DNA from: Prostheceraeus crozeri
Taxonomy: Eukaryota > Platyhelminthes > Polycladida > Euryleptidae
Reading direction: 5' to 3'
NCBI GenBank assembly: GCA_907163375.1
Contig: CAJQUW010009061.1
Coordinates: forward strand, 1 to 64,000
DNA length: 64,000 nt
A model generated the notes under the pieces. It had not been told where the DNA came from, searched no databases, and worked only from the letters and a program-made list of their open reading frames with translations. Below, piece by piece: positions 33,340-44,939 of this stretch; positions within the stretch are counted from its first letter, which is position 1, and the number at the start of each line of letters is the position of its first letter. The position numbers and the translations under genes were made by a program.

Positions 33340-34800
33340 GCTGTGAAGTTAGCGGAACTTTTGGGAAATTTCTCAGTCTCGCTGTCAGGACGCTTTTGTT
33401 ACTACCTGATCTAATTTGTTGCGCTGATCACAAATGTATGTTTTATTTTTCATAACAGCGCAATTTCTAACCGGAAATCCGAACTTTAGTGTAATCTGAT
33501 TGTGAAGCTTGCGGAACAAATTTTTAATCAAACACTCAGAATGCAGCACTCGCAATGCACTCAAAACTGCGCTAGAAAAATGAAGCATATATCTGTAATC
33601 AGCGCAAAAAATTTGATGAGGTAGTGACAAAATGTAATTTACTTATCTATCAGCGAGTCAAAGAAATTGGTGGTGCCTCTAACTTCACATACATCTACCT
33701 ACTTCTTTTCACGTAAGCGTCTTTTTCACTGCTATTAACTCTGAAGAGCAAGAAATGCACAAATCCAATACCGCTAAGCAGACGAGGATTTCTATGAAAT
33801 TCTTGCCCCCATGAGATCAGTAGCCTATCTGTAAAATCTCAATGGTAAATTTTCTCTTGCCATTTGCTTTTGATTATATACATTTCCAAGAAAATCAGAT
33901 TAAAACTTCATATTGTCCAAACAAAGTGACACGATAAATATGGCCGTGCGATAGTTGTTATTCCACGGCATTTACTTTAGCACATTTAGAGGATGTAATC
34001 CGCACAGTAATCACAACCTTGCAAGACCAAGTTGTCTAAGTTCTTCTTTTCTGGTGCAGGTACTAAATTCATGGAGAAACTTGCATAGTAGTGCCTGAAT
34101 ATACAAATTCATCCATCCGATCATCATTTGGTCTGAACTTCAATAGATAGACTTTCATTGAAGCTGTAAGCAATCAGAATTCATATGCAAATGCTGACTT
34201 AAAAGAAAAATTGCTTTTGTTGATTGCACAGCTCATATTTTATATTTGTACACGTATTCCTGTCAGCGACGTGTGTGAAGTTAGCGGAACCACCCAGCGG
34301 AACCATTTTTTGTTATAGCTTAATTCTAATCAAAACAGCTGCTATGTTGTCAATTTCAGTCTCCTGATTACGAATCTGAGCTCAGATTTTACAAATTCAT
34401 AATCATTTTTGAGAAAATCAAGTTTGAAGATAAAAGTGGTTCCGCTGTAAAGTTAGCGGAACCATCCAGCGGAACCAATTGCTGAGTCTCGTTGATTGAC
34501 GCAGTAAATCAATTTCTTTTGGTCACTACCCGATCAATTTTGTTGTGCTGATCACGAATATGTGCCTCATCTTTCAAAACAATGTAGATTTCACCCGGAA
34601 ATCTGAATTTTACTTTTTCTGCAAGCTGATTGTGAAGTTAGCGGAACCATTTTTTAATACAAAGAATTTCTCAGCAAAATCCATCCTCTCCTACTAATTT
34701 GAAGATCCTAATCACAAATCTGTGATCAGATTTGCAAAACTCGCCCGCATTGCAAAGATATTCCTCTATGTGGGTCCGCTGTGAAGTTCGCGGAACCACC
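33340..34800. repeat. Dispersed GTGAAGTTAGCGGAACCA repeat cluster
   Basis: The word (T)GTGAAGTTAGCGGAACCA, with small changes, occurs at about 33345, 33507, 34275, 34450, 34630 and 34783. It is often preceded by TCCGCT and followed by CAGCGGAACCA. Flanking words (CTGATCACGAAT, GAAAATCAAGT) also recur. This looks like an old, diverged satellite or repeated element. No coding sequence is seen. Confidence 0.65.
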
Positions 34801-34858
34801 TACTGGCATTAAAATTTCAAATTCTAATTTTTGCAGAGAATCACTGCAATAGACATAC

Positions 34859-35258
34859 CAAGAGAATGGAATTGCTTCACTGATCACGGTTTGCCGTCCG
34901 ATTTCACGGGAGAATAAGTACTTGCCGAGAAAAACTGATTTTACGGTTTTCAAGGATTTCATCGGAATCCGATGGACGAACACTTGTAAACCGTCTTCTT
35001 CAAACATCTATTAACTTCAGAGGCACAGCAGCATGCACCGAGAAGGGAAGCGCACAAGAGCTACTTCCACATTGTGATGGTGCAATAGAATTGTGCTGTA
35101 ATAAATGATGGTTCGGCTGTCTGGAGAGGGTTGGATTTTGCTGAGATTCCGATGAAATCCTTGAAAACCGTAAAATCAGTTTTTCTCGGCAAGTACTTAT
35201 TCTCCCGTGAAATCGGACGGCAAACCGTGATCAGTGAAGCAATTCCATTCTCTTGGTA
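34859..35258. repeat. Long inverted repeat, about 112-base arms
   Basis: The left arm (about 34859-34972) runs from AGAGAATGGAATTGCTTCAC through GTACTTGCCGAGAAAAACTG to TTTCATCGGAATC. The right arm (about 35140-35258) is its nearly exact reverse complement, separated by about 170 bases. Open frames in it mirror each other on the two strands and are artefacts. It is probably a foldback element or an inverted duplication. Confidence 0.85.
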
Positions 35259-35265
35259 TTTCATT

Positions 35266-35337
35266 TGATAGGACTCCGACTCCGACTCCAGCAAAAATGA
35301 TAGGACTCCGGGACTCCGACTCCGAATCCCTGCATTG
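35266..35337. repeat. GGAGTCGGAGTCCTATCA repeat (cluster 1)
   Basis: Several copies of GATAGGACTCCGACTCC, the reverse complement of GGAGTCGGAGTCCTATC. The same repeat occurs at 43154-43243 and 60748-60832. Confidence 0.8.
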
Positions 35338-35599
35338 TCCTATTTGTAATTGATAAACAGCAGATATAGATCCATGCCTCATAACTTCAAAAATCCAAAT
35401 CAGATTTCAAATTTTTTAGGATTTTTTGGTTGTCCAAATGCCAACTGTAACAGCTGCCATGACATCATGATGGATGCGTTCAAAAATGTGCCTCGAATAT
35501 ATATGTAAATTATAATATATATTTTGCATGACAAGACAACTCAGGACAGATGTGATTAGGTAAAAAAGACACATAAAAATAAAAGTCATGCTCAGACTT

Positions 35600-37840
35600 A
35601 AAAGGAAGTTTGATTAAAAACGGACACTAGCCAGCCAAGTGCTGGCCACTTCAGAGGCAGAGTGAAGTTCAGCGAGGCCGCCGATGCCGTCACGAAGAGC
35701 TGTGACAGGGCAGTCCTTCACGATATGTGCCATAGTCTGAGTCTGACCACAGTCGCACAGCGGGGATTGACGAGCACCCCAGCGGTGCAGGGAGCTGCGA
35801 CATGGCCCGGCGTTCGTCCTCAGCCGGTTGAGGAGTGTCCACTTGGCCCGGGGGAGGTCAAAGCCCGGGACTTTAGTTGTTGGATCGTCAATCAGCGATT
35901 TGTTGTGGACCTCGTACTTCTGCCACCCCTCACGCCAGGCTTGAGCGGGATCGTAGGTTGCTGGCGGTCTGTTGCGCCATACCGGGTGGCGTGACCGCAG
36001 GCGCAGGCGCGGCGGATTGTTGAGGTCATCGTTCAGCGGCAAGGTCGGGATCGCCTGGACTTTCTGCAACAGGTGCGCCGTCGATGTCATACGGCGGATA
36101 GCTGGTGGAGGAATGTTGCAGAGAACTGGGAGCCACTCCTGAGTACTCCTGATCGCTCCAGTTATTGTTCTCATGGATTGGTTCAGTTGCGTGTCGATGG
36201 AAGCACAGTGACGAGAGTCTTTCCACACCGGCGAACAGTACTCTGCCGTGGAAAAGCAGAGAGCAAGGGCTGAAGTACGGAGCGTGTTGGCACTTGCTCC
36301 CCAGGTGGTACCAGCAAGCATACTCAGCACGCTGTTACGTGTTCTGAGCATTGCTGATGTCTTCTGTAGGTGGACTTTGTAGGTCAATGCTCTGTCGAGT
36401 GTGACACCAAGGTAGACTGGGTTGGGATCGTGCTTTAGGCGTCTGCTGTTGAGAAAGATGTCCAGCTCCTTATCCTTTCTGGCGTTGTGTAGGTGGAAGA
36501 CGCTCGAAACTGTCTTAGAAAAATACGTCTGAAGTCGCCATAGGCTGCAGAATTTGGCTATTCGCTCTACGACCGCGTTCATAACTTTGTTCAGGCGGTC
36601 AAAATCTTTTGCTTGGTAGGTAATACAAATATCGTCTGCATAAATGAACTTCCTACTTTTGGTGGGCGGCAGGTCGTTTATGTAAAGGTTGAAAAGAGTG
36701 GGAGCCAGTACTGATCCTTGTGGCAAGCCATTAACTAGCTTTTTCCAGGTGCTGCACTGGTTTCCTAGATGAACACGGAACCTCCTGTTCTGCAGAAACG
36801 TTGCCACACTCATTACTGCCCACTTCGGGAGATGCGTCGAAAGTTTGACCAGTAGGCCTTTGTGCCACAGTGTGTCGTAGGCGGCTGTGAGGTCGAGGAA
36901 GATTGCTCCCGTTTTCTGATTACGCTGGAAACCATTTTCTATGTGGGTGGTCAGAGGCAATTCTTGGTCTTGGGTACTCCTTCCCTTCCTGAAACCAGCT
37001 TGGGTAGCATCGAGGACACTTTCGACGATGGGGCTGATTCGGCGGAGAACAATTTTTTCTAAGAGTTTGGAGGTCACAGACAGCAGCGAAATCGGACGAT
37101 AGCTTTCCACGGAAGACGGGTCTTTGCCTGGCTTGGGGACAGCGATGACTTTAGATTTCATCCACTGTTTTGGGATGTTCTGTTCGGCTATACAGCGCGT
37201 CAGGAACTGTGAGAGCCATTTGATTGTCCGAGGACCTGCATTCTTGAGGAATTCTGGATAAACATTGTCGTAGCCTGCTGCTTTCCCGTTTTTTTAGAGC
37301 GTTTAATGCTGTTGTTAGCTCTTCCACTGTGATTTCTGTAGTTTTGGAGTCATCTGTTGTAGTCTGCTGGTTGTACAAGCGCCATTGATTGTTAACAACC
37401 CGTTTATGTTCTTTTTGAAGAGGAGCTTTTCCTAAATTCACGATGCGTTTGGTGACGGGGTTGGGCTTCGCGCTTGGCCTTGTGTTCGATGCACGCTGTT
37501 GTCCGTTGTTGAGTTTTCGGATGAGATTCCAGCTTTTACGGCTACAATGAGTGAGGTCAAGGTCCTTCATTGTTTCTTCCCACCGTAATTTACGAGCGTT
37601 GTTAAGAGCGTCTATCAGATGATCAGCGACGTCTGAATTGCCTGTTCTTTCGTATTCATCAAGAAGCTCCTTGTAGGCATTGTCAAGGCATGGTGTGTAC
37701 TGTGGCCTGACTCCTCTAGGCACGCTTTTCTTTGCCGCTGTAAAGATCGCATTACTAAACCTGGAGTAAGCTTCTGACAGTGGGATGTTATGTGGAATGC
37801 ATACAGTACTTTTGTCAAGTTGAACAGCGAATTCAATTAT
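35600..37840 (-). pseudogene. Jockey-type LINE, 5'-truncated
   Basis: Non-LTR retrotransposon remnant. The main frame (35614-37161 and upstream) has reverse transcriptase blocks AVPKPGKDP, YRPISLLSVTSKLLEKI, AGFRKGRSTQDQ, motif A FLDLTAAYDTLW, GLPQGSVLAPTLFNLYIND and the catalytic FIYADDI. It ends with a C-terminal Cys/His motif (LCDCGQTQTMAHIVKDCP). Upstream sequence (to about 37840) encodes the linker before RT, with AAKKSVPRGVRPQYTPCLD and CSRKSWNLIRKLNNGQ. The endonuclease domain is missing, so insertion was 5'-truncated. A frame change at the T-run 37289-37295 separates the linker from RT. The downstream part is open, so the copy is fairly recent. Confidence 0.88.
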
Positions 37841-37939
37841 AATAAAAATAGCACACTGAATTAGAAGATGCATTGAAAAATTTGAAGAGATAAAGTCAAA
37901 GTCACGACCTTTCAGGTGATGGTACAACCATTATCAAGT

Positions 37940-38157
37940 GTAAGGTGGAATGGACAGAACGTGGACAGAATGCTCATGAACATCAACTAGCAGTACGGAG
38001 CATTGAAAGGCACTCACAAATATCATCTCATTGCATTGAAGAAGACCATGCATTTGAATGGAGCAGTGCTAAAACAATCAACTCTTGTGAGCATTTGGCT
38101 GTGAGTTCATGGAAGCTTGGTACTCCTCGCACCACTCCATCAACAGACACATAGGTC
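37940..38157 (+). pseudogene. Probable Penelope-like 3' fragment (end of GIY-YIG domain)
   Basis: A 69-codon open stretch ends in SHCIEEDHAFEWSSAKTINS and LAVSSWKLGTPRTTPSTD. This resembles the last part of GIY-YIG domains in Penelope-like and related retroelements (pattern H-x5-H-x-F-W-AK-(V/I)-x-ES-x-I-x-RTP-x-NRD), but diverged. It abuts the 5' edge of the LINE, which may have inserted next to or into it. Confidence 0.45.
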
Positions 38158-41100
38158 TAGATAATATATACATAAATTTGCGACAAGCTGTGACGTCAAG
38201 AATTTTTCAAATTTGGTACTCATACGTCTGTCTCCCTTTGTAATTTTCCTTCTTCGAACTGACGACTAGCTGAAGTGACAACCTAAAAATTTGTGGCAGA
38301 TAAATAATATTCCTGAAGACATCTTTTCACTATAGTTTCATGGAATGGATATGCTACTTGAAGTTGTATAATAAGAATTTTCTTCTGCGTCGATCTGCAT
38401 GTTGAGATGTGGCAATATCATTTTTCTTGTTCAATAAATTTTTGTAGTTTTTGGGTAGCCTGGTATGCAGTATTTTTCGTCAAGGCACAGTCTAGTGTTT
38501 TGTATCGGATTTGTATGACATTGATTGCTTTAATGTTTTCCATTTTACTTCATGGCTAGTATTCCAGATATATTTTGACATCGATATTATATTTTAGTAT
38601 CAAAGATATGCAAAATGCTTTTTATGGTTTCTATATCCCGTTTTAAAGTCATTTTAATAAAATTGGCCAATGTGGATTCTTTGTTTATTGTTTGTTATCA
38701 CACTTGCATGATATGGGACAAATCTCTCTTGTATTTTCCGCTTGATGGGCAGGAACTTTGAATTCTGCAGTTGCAGATTTTTGCTTGTTAATTTGGTTCC
38801 AAATTTTGAGGTTGCGAAATTGACGAGTTATGATGTTGGATGTCGTTCTTGATATCGGGCATGCAACTGATTTTGCATTGTTCTTGTTAAACAATTTATG
38901 GTACACGCATGACGCCGTATCAAAGAGAGGAAATAATGTCCAACATTTGTTCTTTCGTTTTTGCTGAAAGGTGGGTTGAATCATAAAACACTTCGTCTTG
39001 CTGCATTTCTTTCAACGTTTGGACGATAAGTCAAATCAGTTTCAAATCCTCTTTTTTCAAAGCACTTTCATATTGAGACTTCACTTTCGTAAATTTATCG
39101 CTATCGTTTTAAAAGTCTGGTTTCGATCATGTTGGGGATTTGTTTTATTATTGAAGGAGGATCATTAGATGATCTATTAATGTTTAATTACCGGTATCTA
39201 CAAGTATTAATAACGGCGTGGTTTTCATGAATGGTCGACATTTGCTATTTAGCAAGTTATGCTGTACATCTAAGAAATATGTTGCTATTATATTACTCTC
39301 AACTGTGATTTTCAGAGAATGTGCCGTGAAAAAGTCTGATAATATTATTATGGCTGCGGTCAGATATATATCTGTTTGCATTTTCAATGACTGCTAATGC
39401 ATCGTCTTGGAGAAGTCCGATATTGCTTATAGGCCAAATCTTTCCGCCGGTTGGTAAAGCTAAAACAGAGCAACAAGTTCACAGCTCTCTGCACCGTCAA
39501 AGCTATCTTGAGTAACATCAAATTGTCCGTTATCTTATATTTTGATCCATTTTGATTTTTCGTTGAACATTAGAGATTTTCTCGAAAGCAAGATGATGTT
39601 AATTTCCGTCTGTAATTGTCAAACTGTTATGCGCAAAGTTAATGCTGTCAGTCAATCAAAAGTTTTTCTGTTATTGAAGGACATAAATCGACAACGTAGG
39701 CCTATTTATTTTGTCATCAATTATGTTGTTTGATATTTGCTCAATGATTAATCCTATTTTTTTTGACTGGATTTATAAGTCGGGATTTTGAGAGAGAATG
39801 AAAATTTTCCTTGTGATCTTTGAATGTTATAGGCCTAAATGCATAAAGGTCAGCCTTTCCTTTAGGATTTTGAAACAGCTTGTCACCGATTTTGATTTTT
39901 GTGGTTGAAGGAGGTTGATTTAAACAACATCATGTCTAAAATGCTAACAGTGCTGCAATTTCATTAATGTAAGTTCGAATGATGTCCATGCATTTGATTG
40001 CATTGCATCATATGAATGAGAATAAACCACTTTCAGTAGTTAAAAGCCCACTTTCTTCCAATTTCTAAGCAAGTTCAATAAAAATAAACTTAAAAATTAC
40101 CCTAGGTAAATCCTTTTTGTGTTAGTCCTATTCTACGGAAACGAATGCTGTATTTACAAGAATGAAATGATGAACCAATGTTTCAACGATAATGCAGGCA
40201 GGATACGTCCTACGTTGATGATGTACATATGCATGCATGTATGTTGATATATCCATGCTATGTCAAGAGCAAATCGTGAAAATTATAAAATGAACCTATT
40301 TTGCCATGAGTTTGAAAATAAAGCAGTCAGTTGGAAAACAGCAAGAAAAAATGACTGAGAATCTGTATTATTCAATCTTCAAGAAGTCTGGAACGATGAG
40401 CAGCAAATTGCCAATGTTCAGCTTTCTGCATCAGCATCTGTGAGCCACACAGATATTTTGCATTTCATGTTGTTTCAATTTCTGACGGTCACAAAGGATA
40501 TTAGTTTCAAAAAGACATGACAATGAAATTCAAGACAATTTTCTCTGCAAATGAACAACGATGTTTCATTGTCTGCTTTTTCGCAAAATGCACGCGCCCT
40601 TAGACCCATGTGTCAGATTCAAGTTTCAGTGGGATCTTAACTAAAGAACTTTAGCGGTATTTATTGTATTGCAAATAAATATATAAATGTGAAAGAAAAT
40701 GTTTTATATGGGCCTTTTTGTATGTGTGGGGGCACAATTTATGTCATATTAAAAACCATCGTACAAAAGATCATTTGCAGGATTTATAGAAAATACTGCA
40801 TCGGTGAATCACATCGAACATTGCGATAAAGATGCACAGAACACACAAAACAAAAGTTCAGCGCTGTTTATCAACATTTCGTTCATTTTCACATCTCACC
40901 AACTAAAGACGATGATGACCCATACCTATTTTGAAATCCTATTTCAAATCATCAATCTAATGCAGAATTTCAGAGAAACATCATATTTCCCAACTTATTC
41001 CTGAGATCAACCAAAACCATTGATGATAATTTTTTCAGTTTTATATGAACATTATTTCTATGTTATGATATCATTTCTATAATGTTCATTTTTTCAGATG

Positions 41101-41250
41101 AAGCAGCAATTTCTTGTCTGTGTAATCTTCTTAAGAAACCTGTTGAATTTTAAATTACTTGAAGTACTTTGTACGTGTGATGTGTGTGATAGCTTCCTTC
41201 TTTCTATGCTCTGATTCACCTTGATAAAGTGACATACGAAAATTTGGTGA
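38158..41250. other. AT-rich DNA without recognisable genes
   Basis: Only short frames without domains are present. I see no RNA gene, array or clear element boundary. Confidence 0.45.
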
Positions 41251-41257
41251 ATTAAAT

Positions 41258-41570
41258 TGTTTACTATTGACTTTGCTATTTCTATCGACTACGAGAAAGC
41301 CTTTGACAGCGTCGAGATCAACGCTATCGTGTTCGCATTGTAACAACAGGGAATAGGTAGCGAATGTATCTCACTGCCACAAGAATTGAACAAAGACTGC
41401 AACACAGATCACCTTGTTTGACAGGAAAATTAAATTTAGGATCTATTGTGTTCGCATTGTAACAACAAGGAATAGGTAGCGAATATATCGCACTGCCACA
41501 GGAATTGAACAAAGACTGCAACACTGAGATCACCTTGTTTGACAGGAAAATTAGATTTAGGATCTAAGAA
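41258..41570 (+). pseudogene. LINE reverse transcriptase fragment with internal duplication
   Basis: The reading AISIDYEKAFDSVEINAI is the motif A region of a LINE reverse transcriptase (family pattern FIDYEKAFDSV). It runs directly into a segment of about 117 bases, repeated in tandem (about 41329-41445 and 41447-41565). That segment continues the RT reading as QQGIGSE, then LNKDCNTEITLFD. In-frame stops are present. The two repeat copies differ at only a few positions, so the duplication is much younger than the insertion. Confidence 0.7.
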
Positions 41571-42940
41571 TCGTTAAAATGATGTTTGATTATAAAAGTA
41601 TTGATCAAATGGTTAGAAAGTTAAGCATATTGTTAGTACATAGACAGTGTCCACTATTTGTTATCTGACCTAACTAAAGGCTGTTTTAATTTAATCCTCT
41701 CTTCTTTTTTAGGCCTACTCGACGGATAAATAAGAAGCTGGCCTAAACTCAAATTACGCCGTAAGCAAAGACACGCTGAATAGATGGTCAATCTGAGTAA
41801 ACTTTTGAAGATACTGCTCGGCTAGAAAATTCAACATAGTCTTTGAAACTGATAGTGCGAGGTGGGTTTACGTTTATGAAATTGATTTCTCTAGATTATC
41901 ACTTCCAGTAAGGATTCTTTGAATCGTTTAGCCGTCCACCAGTTGGCGGAATCCAAAAAATTCAAAAAGCTTCATTATAATAAAAGCATGGTAATTTTGA
42001 TGACAAAAAATCATGCACATTATTGCAATGCTGCACGCATGTCTAGCTGGAATCCATTTCAATCAATACAATTTGATGAATCAATTGTGCAACAAAGACA
42101 GTATTACAGCACCTTTTTTGAAGGGAAATTAAATCACATCATATATTATATATATTATATCATCTATTATTTATGATGACAATTACAAACGAACTGTTGT
42201 GTTTAAAATTGATGAAAATTTATATGATATAATGATTAATGATACATGTATATTGAACAGTTTTGTTGAATAGCCAAAGACCGCTACTGTTGGAACTTCG
42301 GAAGTGCAAATAATGACCACTGTCAAATATTGCTTTCTGACTTAGTAGACCTACTCTATTTCACATTATTCCATTTCGAGCATTATTAGTCATCGTCATT
42401 ATTAATCAATCACCCACATAAGGAATAAGCATAAATTGATCTAGTTTTAGACTAATTCAGAGACTAATTTAGACTAATTTGAGGGACCGAAACACGATCG
42501 CCCTACCCTAGTCTCTGCTGATGACCTCAGGAGTTCAAGGTTAATATTTAAGTTCCAATCTTGATTATAGTTTAGAGTTTAAACTAATTAACCCTATGTA
42601 TTTGACCTATTGGTTAGCGTATAACGTTTTAATTTATCGAGTTGCCGATTTAGAATCCATCATTTGATTCCAGACATTTTGAAACATTGATAGGATTCAA
42701 CGGAGATGATTTATAAAAACACAAGCACCATGAAATTCCGAAAAATAGCGAAGCTTTTCAATCAGAAAGCAAATGAATTTGGGGAAAATCGATATGACAT
42801 AATTAAAGATTTACGCTGAATTCAAATTGAAACTTCAAAAATTACCGGTAAGTATTACCGATGGTACTTGGGTAATAATTACCGGTAATTACATGTATTA
42901 CAGTAATATCACCGGCAATTATTACCATTTACAACACTAA
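41571..42940. other. Intergenic DNA without recognisable genes
   Basis: No gene is seen. A patch of TTACCGGTAA-like words lies at about 42840-42930. Confidence 0.45.
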
Positions 42941-42944
42941 TATA

Positions 42945-43065
42945 CCGTATAACCTCTATTTGAACGGCATGCTGCTCTATTTTTCAAACCTTTCCCCGCA
43001 TTGCCGTTTAATTAGAGGTACCGTTCAATTAGAGAGTGCCGTTCTATTTTTCGACTAGCTGACCA
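42945..43065. mobile_element. Pogo/Tigger-like terminal sequence
   Basis: TATACCGTATAACCTCTATT followed by TGAACGGCA, and then GCCGTTTAATTAGAGGTACC and CCGTTCAATTAGAGAG. Ends of pogo/Tigger elements typically carry CCTCTATTTAACGG and its inverted copies next to a TA target, so this may be one end of such an element. A pogo-like transposase fragment on the other side of the palindromic element (60919-61746) could belong to it. Confidence 0.4.
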
Positions 43066-43153
43066 GAATTTAGAGATGAAATTTTCAGTAATTTTTATCT
43101 TAAATCTGTAAATTTTATAGATGAAAAGTGAAAACATGTAACATAAGAACCAG

Positions 43154-43243
43154 TGATGTGGAGTCGGAGTCCCGGAGTCCTATCATTTTTGCTAATGTCG
43201 GAGTCGGAGTCCTATCAAATGATAAGACTCCAGACTCCGGCCC
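43154..43243. repeat. GGAGTCGGAGTCCTATCA repeat (cluster 2)
   Basis: GGAGTCGGAGTCCCGGAGTCC is followed by TATCA and two further units, one partly inverted. It lies 100 bases left of the palindromic element. Confidence 0.8.
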
Positions 43244-43337
43244 ATAACTACACCCGAAATAGAACACAAACAAATCATTTATCCTCGTACATACCTGTCA
43301 GTGTCTTGATGTCAACTTTCTCCGTCAAACAAAAGTA

Positions 43338-43343
43338 CAGAGA
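43338..43343. repeat. Target-site duplication, left copy
   Basis: CAGAGA immediately precedes AGTAGT. The right-hand counterpart is CGGAGA at 60237-60242, a five-of-six match. Confidence 0.65.
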
Positions 43344-43382
43344 AGTAGTAACCCCGTGGCAAATTCACGCGCAAAATGTGAA

Positions 43383-43408
43383 ATGATGAGTCATCATGCT
43401 GACTCAGC
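43383..43408. promoter_or_regulatory. Double AP-1/MARE site near left terminus
   Basis: ATGATGAGTCATCAT, an odd palindrome around TGAGTCA, is followed directly by GCTGACTCAGC, which matches the Maf recognition core. The site starts 40 bases inside the terminus and is mirrored at the right end (60172-60197). Confidence 0.6.
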
Positions 43409-44330
43409 CCCCCCTCTAGCAGGAAGGGAGTTGGCCAAGGATGTGTTGGGAGGAATGGGTCCGTGAGGAGGAAACTGGTCCCTCCCCCCCTCTGGAAGGA
43501 AGGAGTTTTCCAGCAAGGGAAGGAAGGTGATAGGAATGTGGGAGGGATAGAGTGTGGAAAGGGTGGGTGTTGGTGGTGTTGGGATGAGAAAAGTTGGGAA
43601 ATCGTCAGGAAGGAGGGTTCGGATGTGAAAGTGGAGTTCAGATTTGGAATCTACGTGAAATTTTGGTTGGGGGAGGAAGGCAGGGAGGAGCAGCAAGGGG
43701 TAGAATCTCTGAAAACGGTAGAGTTGGGAAAAGGCGGGTTTTGGTAGTTTTGGGATGAGAAAGTCCATGTTTCGGGCAGAAGGAAGGCTCGGATGGGAAA
43801 ACGGAGGCCAGATTCGGACTCTACGTGAAATGTTGGGTTAAGAAGGATGTTTCCAGCGACATTGGAGAGAAAAAGTTTTGAAGACGCCCCCCCCCTCTCC
43901 TGCCAAACTTCCAACTTTGGTGTGAGAGATCGTAGAAAGTCGTGCAATAGCTCATTTGAAAGCTGAGAATGAGAAAAATGCAGTGGAAAGCTCAGTTTGG
44001 ACTAATTTTCTTGCCTTGAGGGAGGAAAATGGCAGGAAAACGTCAGAGTTGGAAAAGTCAGGTTTTGGAAGTTTTGAGATGAGAAAGTCCATGTTTCGGG
44101 CAGAAGGAGGTCTCGGATGGGAAAATGGAGTGCAGATTCGGAGTCTACGCGAAATTTTGGGTTATGAAGGATGTTTCCAGCGGCATCGGAGAGAAAAAGT
44201 TTTGAAGACCTCCCCCCCTCCTGCCAAACTTCCAACTTTGGTTGTAGAGATCGTAGAAAGTCGTGTGCTCGTTTGAAAGCTGGGAGTGAGACAAATGCAG
44301 TGGAAAACATGGCTTGTTCGTATCTGCCTT
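43390..44330. repeat. C-run-bearing units of about 325 bases, left arm
   Basis: Units contain a run of seven to nine C, then CTCCTGCCAAACTTCCAACTT, GATCGTAGAAAGTCGTG, TGAAAGCTGAGA and AATGCAGTGGAAA. C-runs lie at about 43409, 43484, 43887 and 44213, with the inner two 326 bases apart. Outer units are more diverged. Long frames open on both strands are a by-product of composition. Confidence 0.75.
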
Positions 44331-44412
44331 CGCTTAGAGGTGAGACGTTATTGAAAATTTGGGACCTTGGCGAAAAACGACAGAGTTAGAATGTTTATGT
44401 CATGGGTGGCCT

Positions 44413-44655
44413 CTAAACATCTCCATTGCAAAACGCTGGTGAATCAAGCTCTCTACGGCTTGCTATCAAGCTGATCAAAGCAACGACTTGGGATGTTTCC
44501 TCCTGTAAATAACTCCACCGCTTTTCATGTCTGGCGATCAAGTCATGGACGGTGCAAGTCACGGAGATTTTCGGTGTGATACTTCCTGTGGGTGGGCGTT
44601 CTTTCGAGACAGCGGTGAAGTCCGTAGCGATGAGTACTGCACGGGACGTGGGCAA
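44413..44655 (-). CDS. Possible 80-residue protein in left arm
   Basis: An ATG-started frame whose product begins MPTSRAVLIATDFTAVSKER and contains LIARHEKRWSYLQEETSQ. It is identical in the right arm (57586-57828), so the element would carry two copies. No family is recognised. Support for coding is weak: arm identity alone would preserve it. However, a diverged relative of about 110 bases at 57950-58080 keeps some frame similarity (LI-T and AV-KE-P patterns). Confidence 0.3.
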   Translation of the reverse strand: MPTSRAVLIATDFTAVSKERPPTGSITPKISVTCTVHDLIARHEKRWSYLQEETSQVVALISLIASRRELDSPAFCNGDV

Positions 44656-44939
44656 TGGTAATCCTTGTGAAACCTCTCTGCGTCATGTTTGCAAGTGGTT
44701 GCCTTTCGTCTCAACGTTGTACTCTGACCGCCAGGGCGACATTTAGCTATCTGCCACAGGTTACCTCATAAAATCTCCATTGCACTTGTCTCCCGACAAT
44801 TGGCCAACCATGCGAGAATGAACCATCAGTTCTTCTTGTCTCTATCATGAAGACGAAATGATGAATGGAATGAAGGGAGGACATTCATGCGCCACACGCA
44901 ACACATCACAGACTCCTCTCTTCGCTAGTGAACAAGCTC

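Noticed and set aside
38685-38984. 99-codon minus-strand frame
   Set aside because: No domain, odd composition, and no promoter or splice context.
43394-43768. 124-codon Pro/Leu-rich frame in left arm (mirrored at 59812-60186)
   Set aside because: It lies in the 325-base C/G-run units, where both strands are open and unit lengths are not multiples of three. No domain is visible, so composition explains it.
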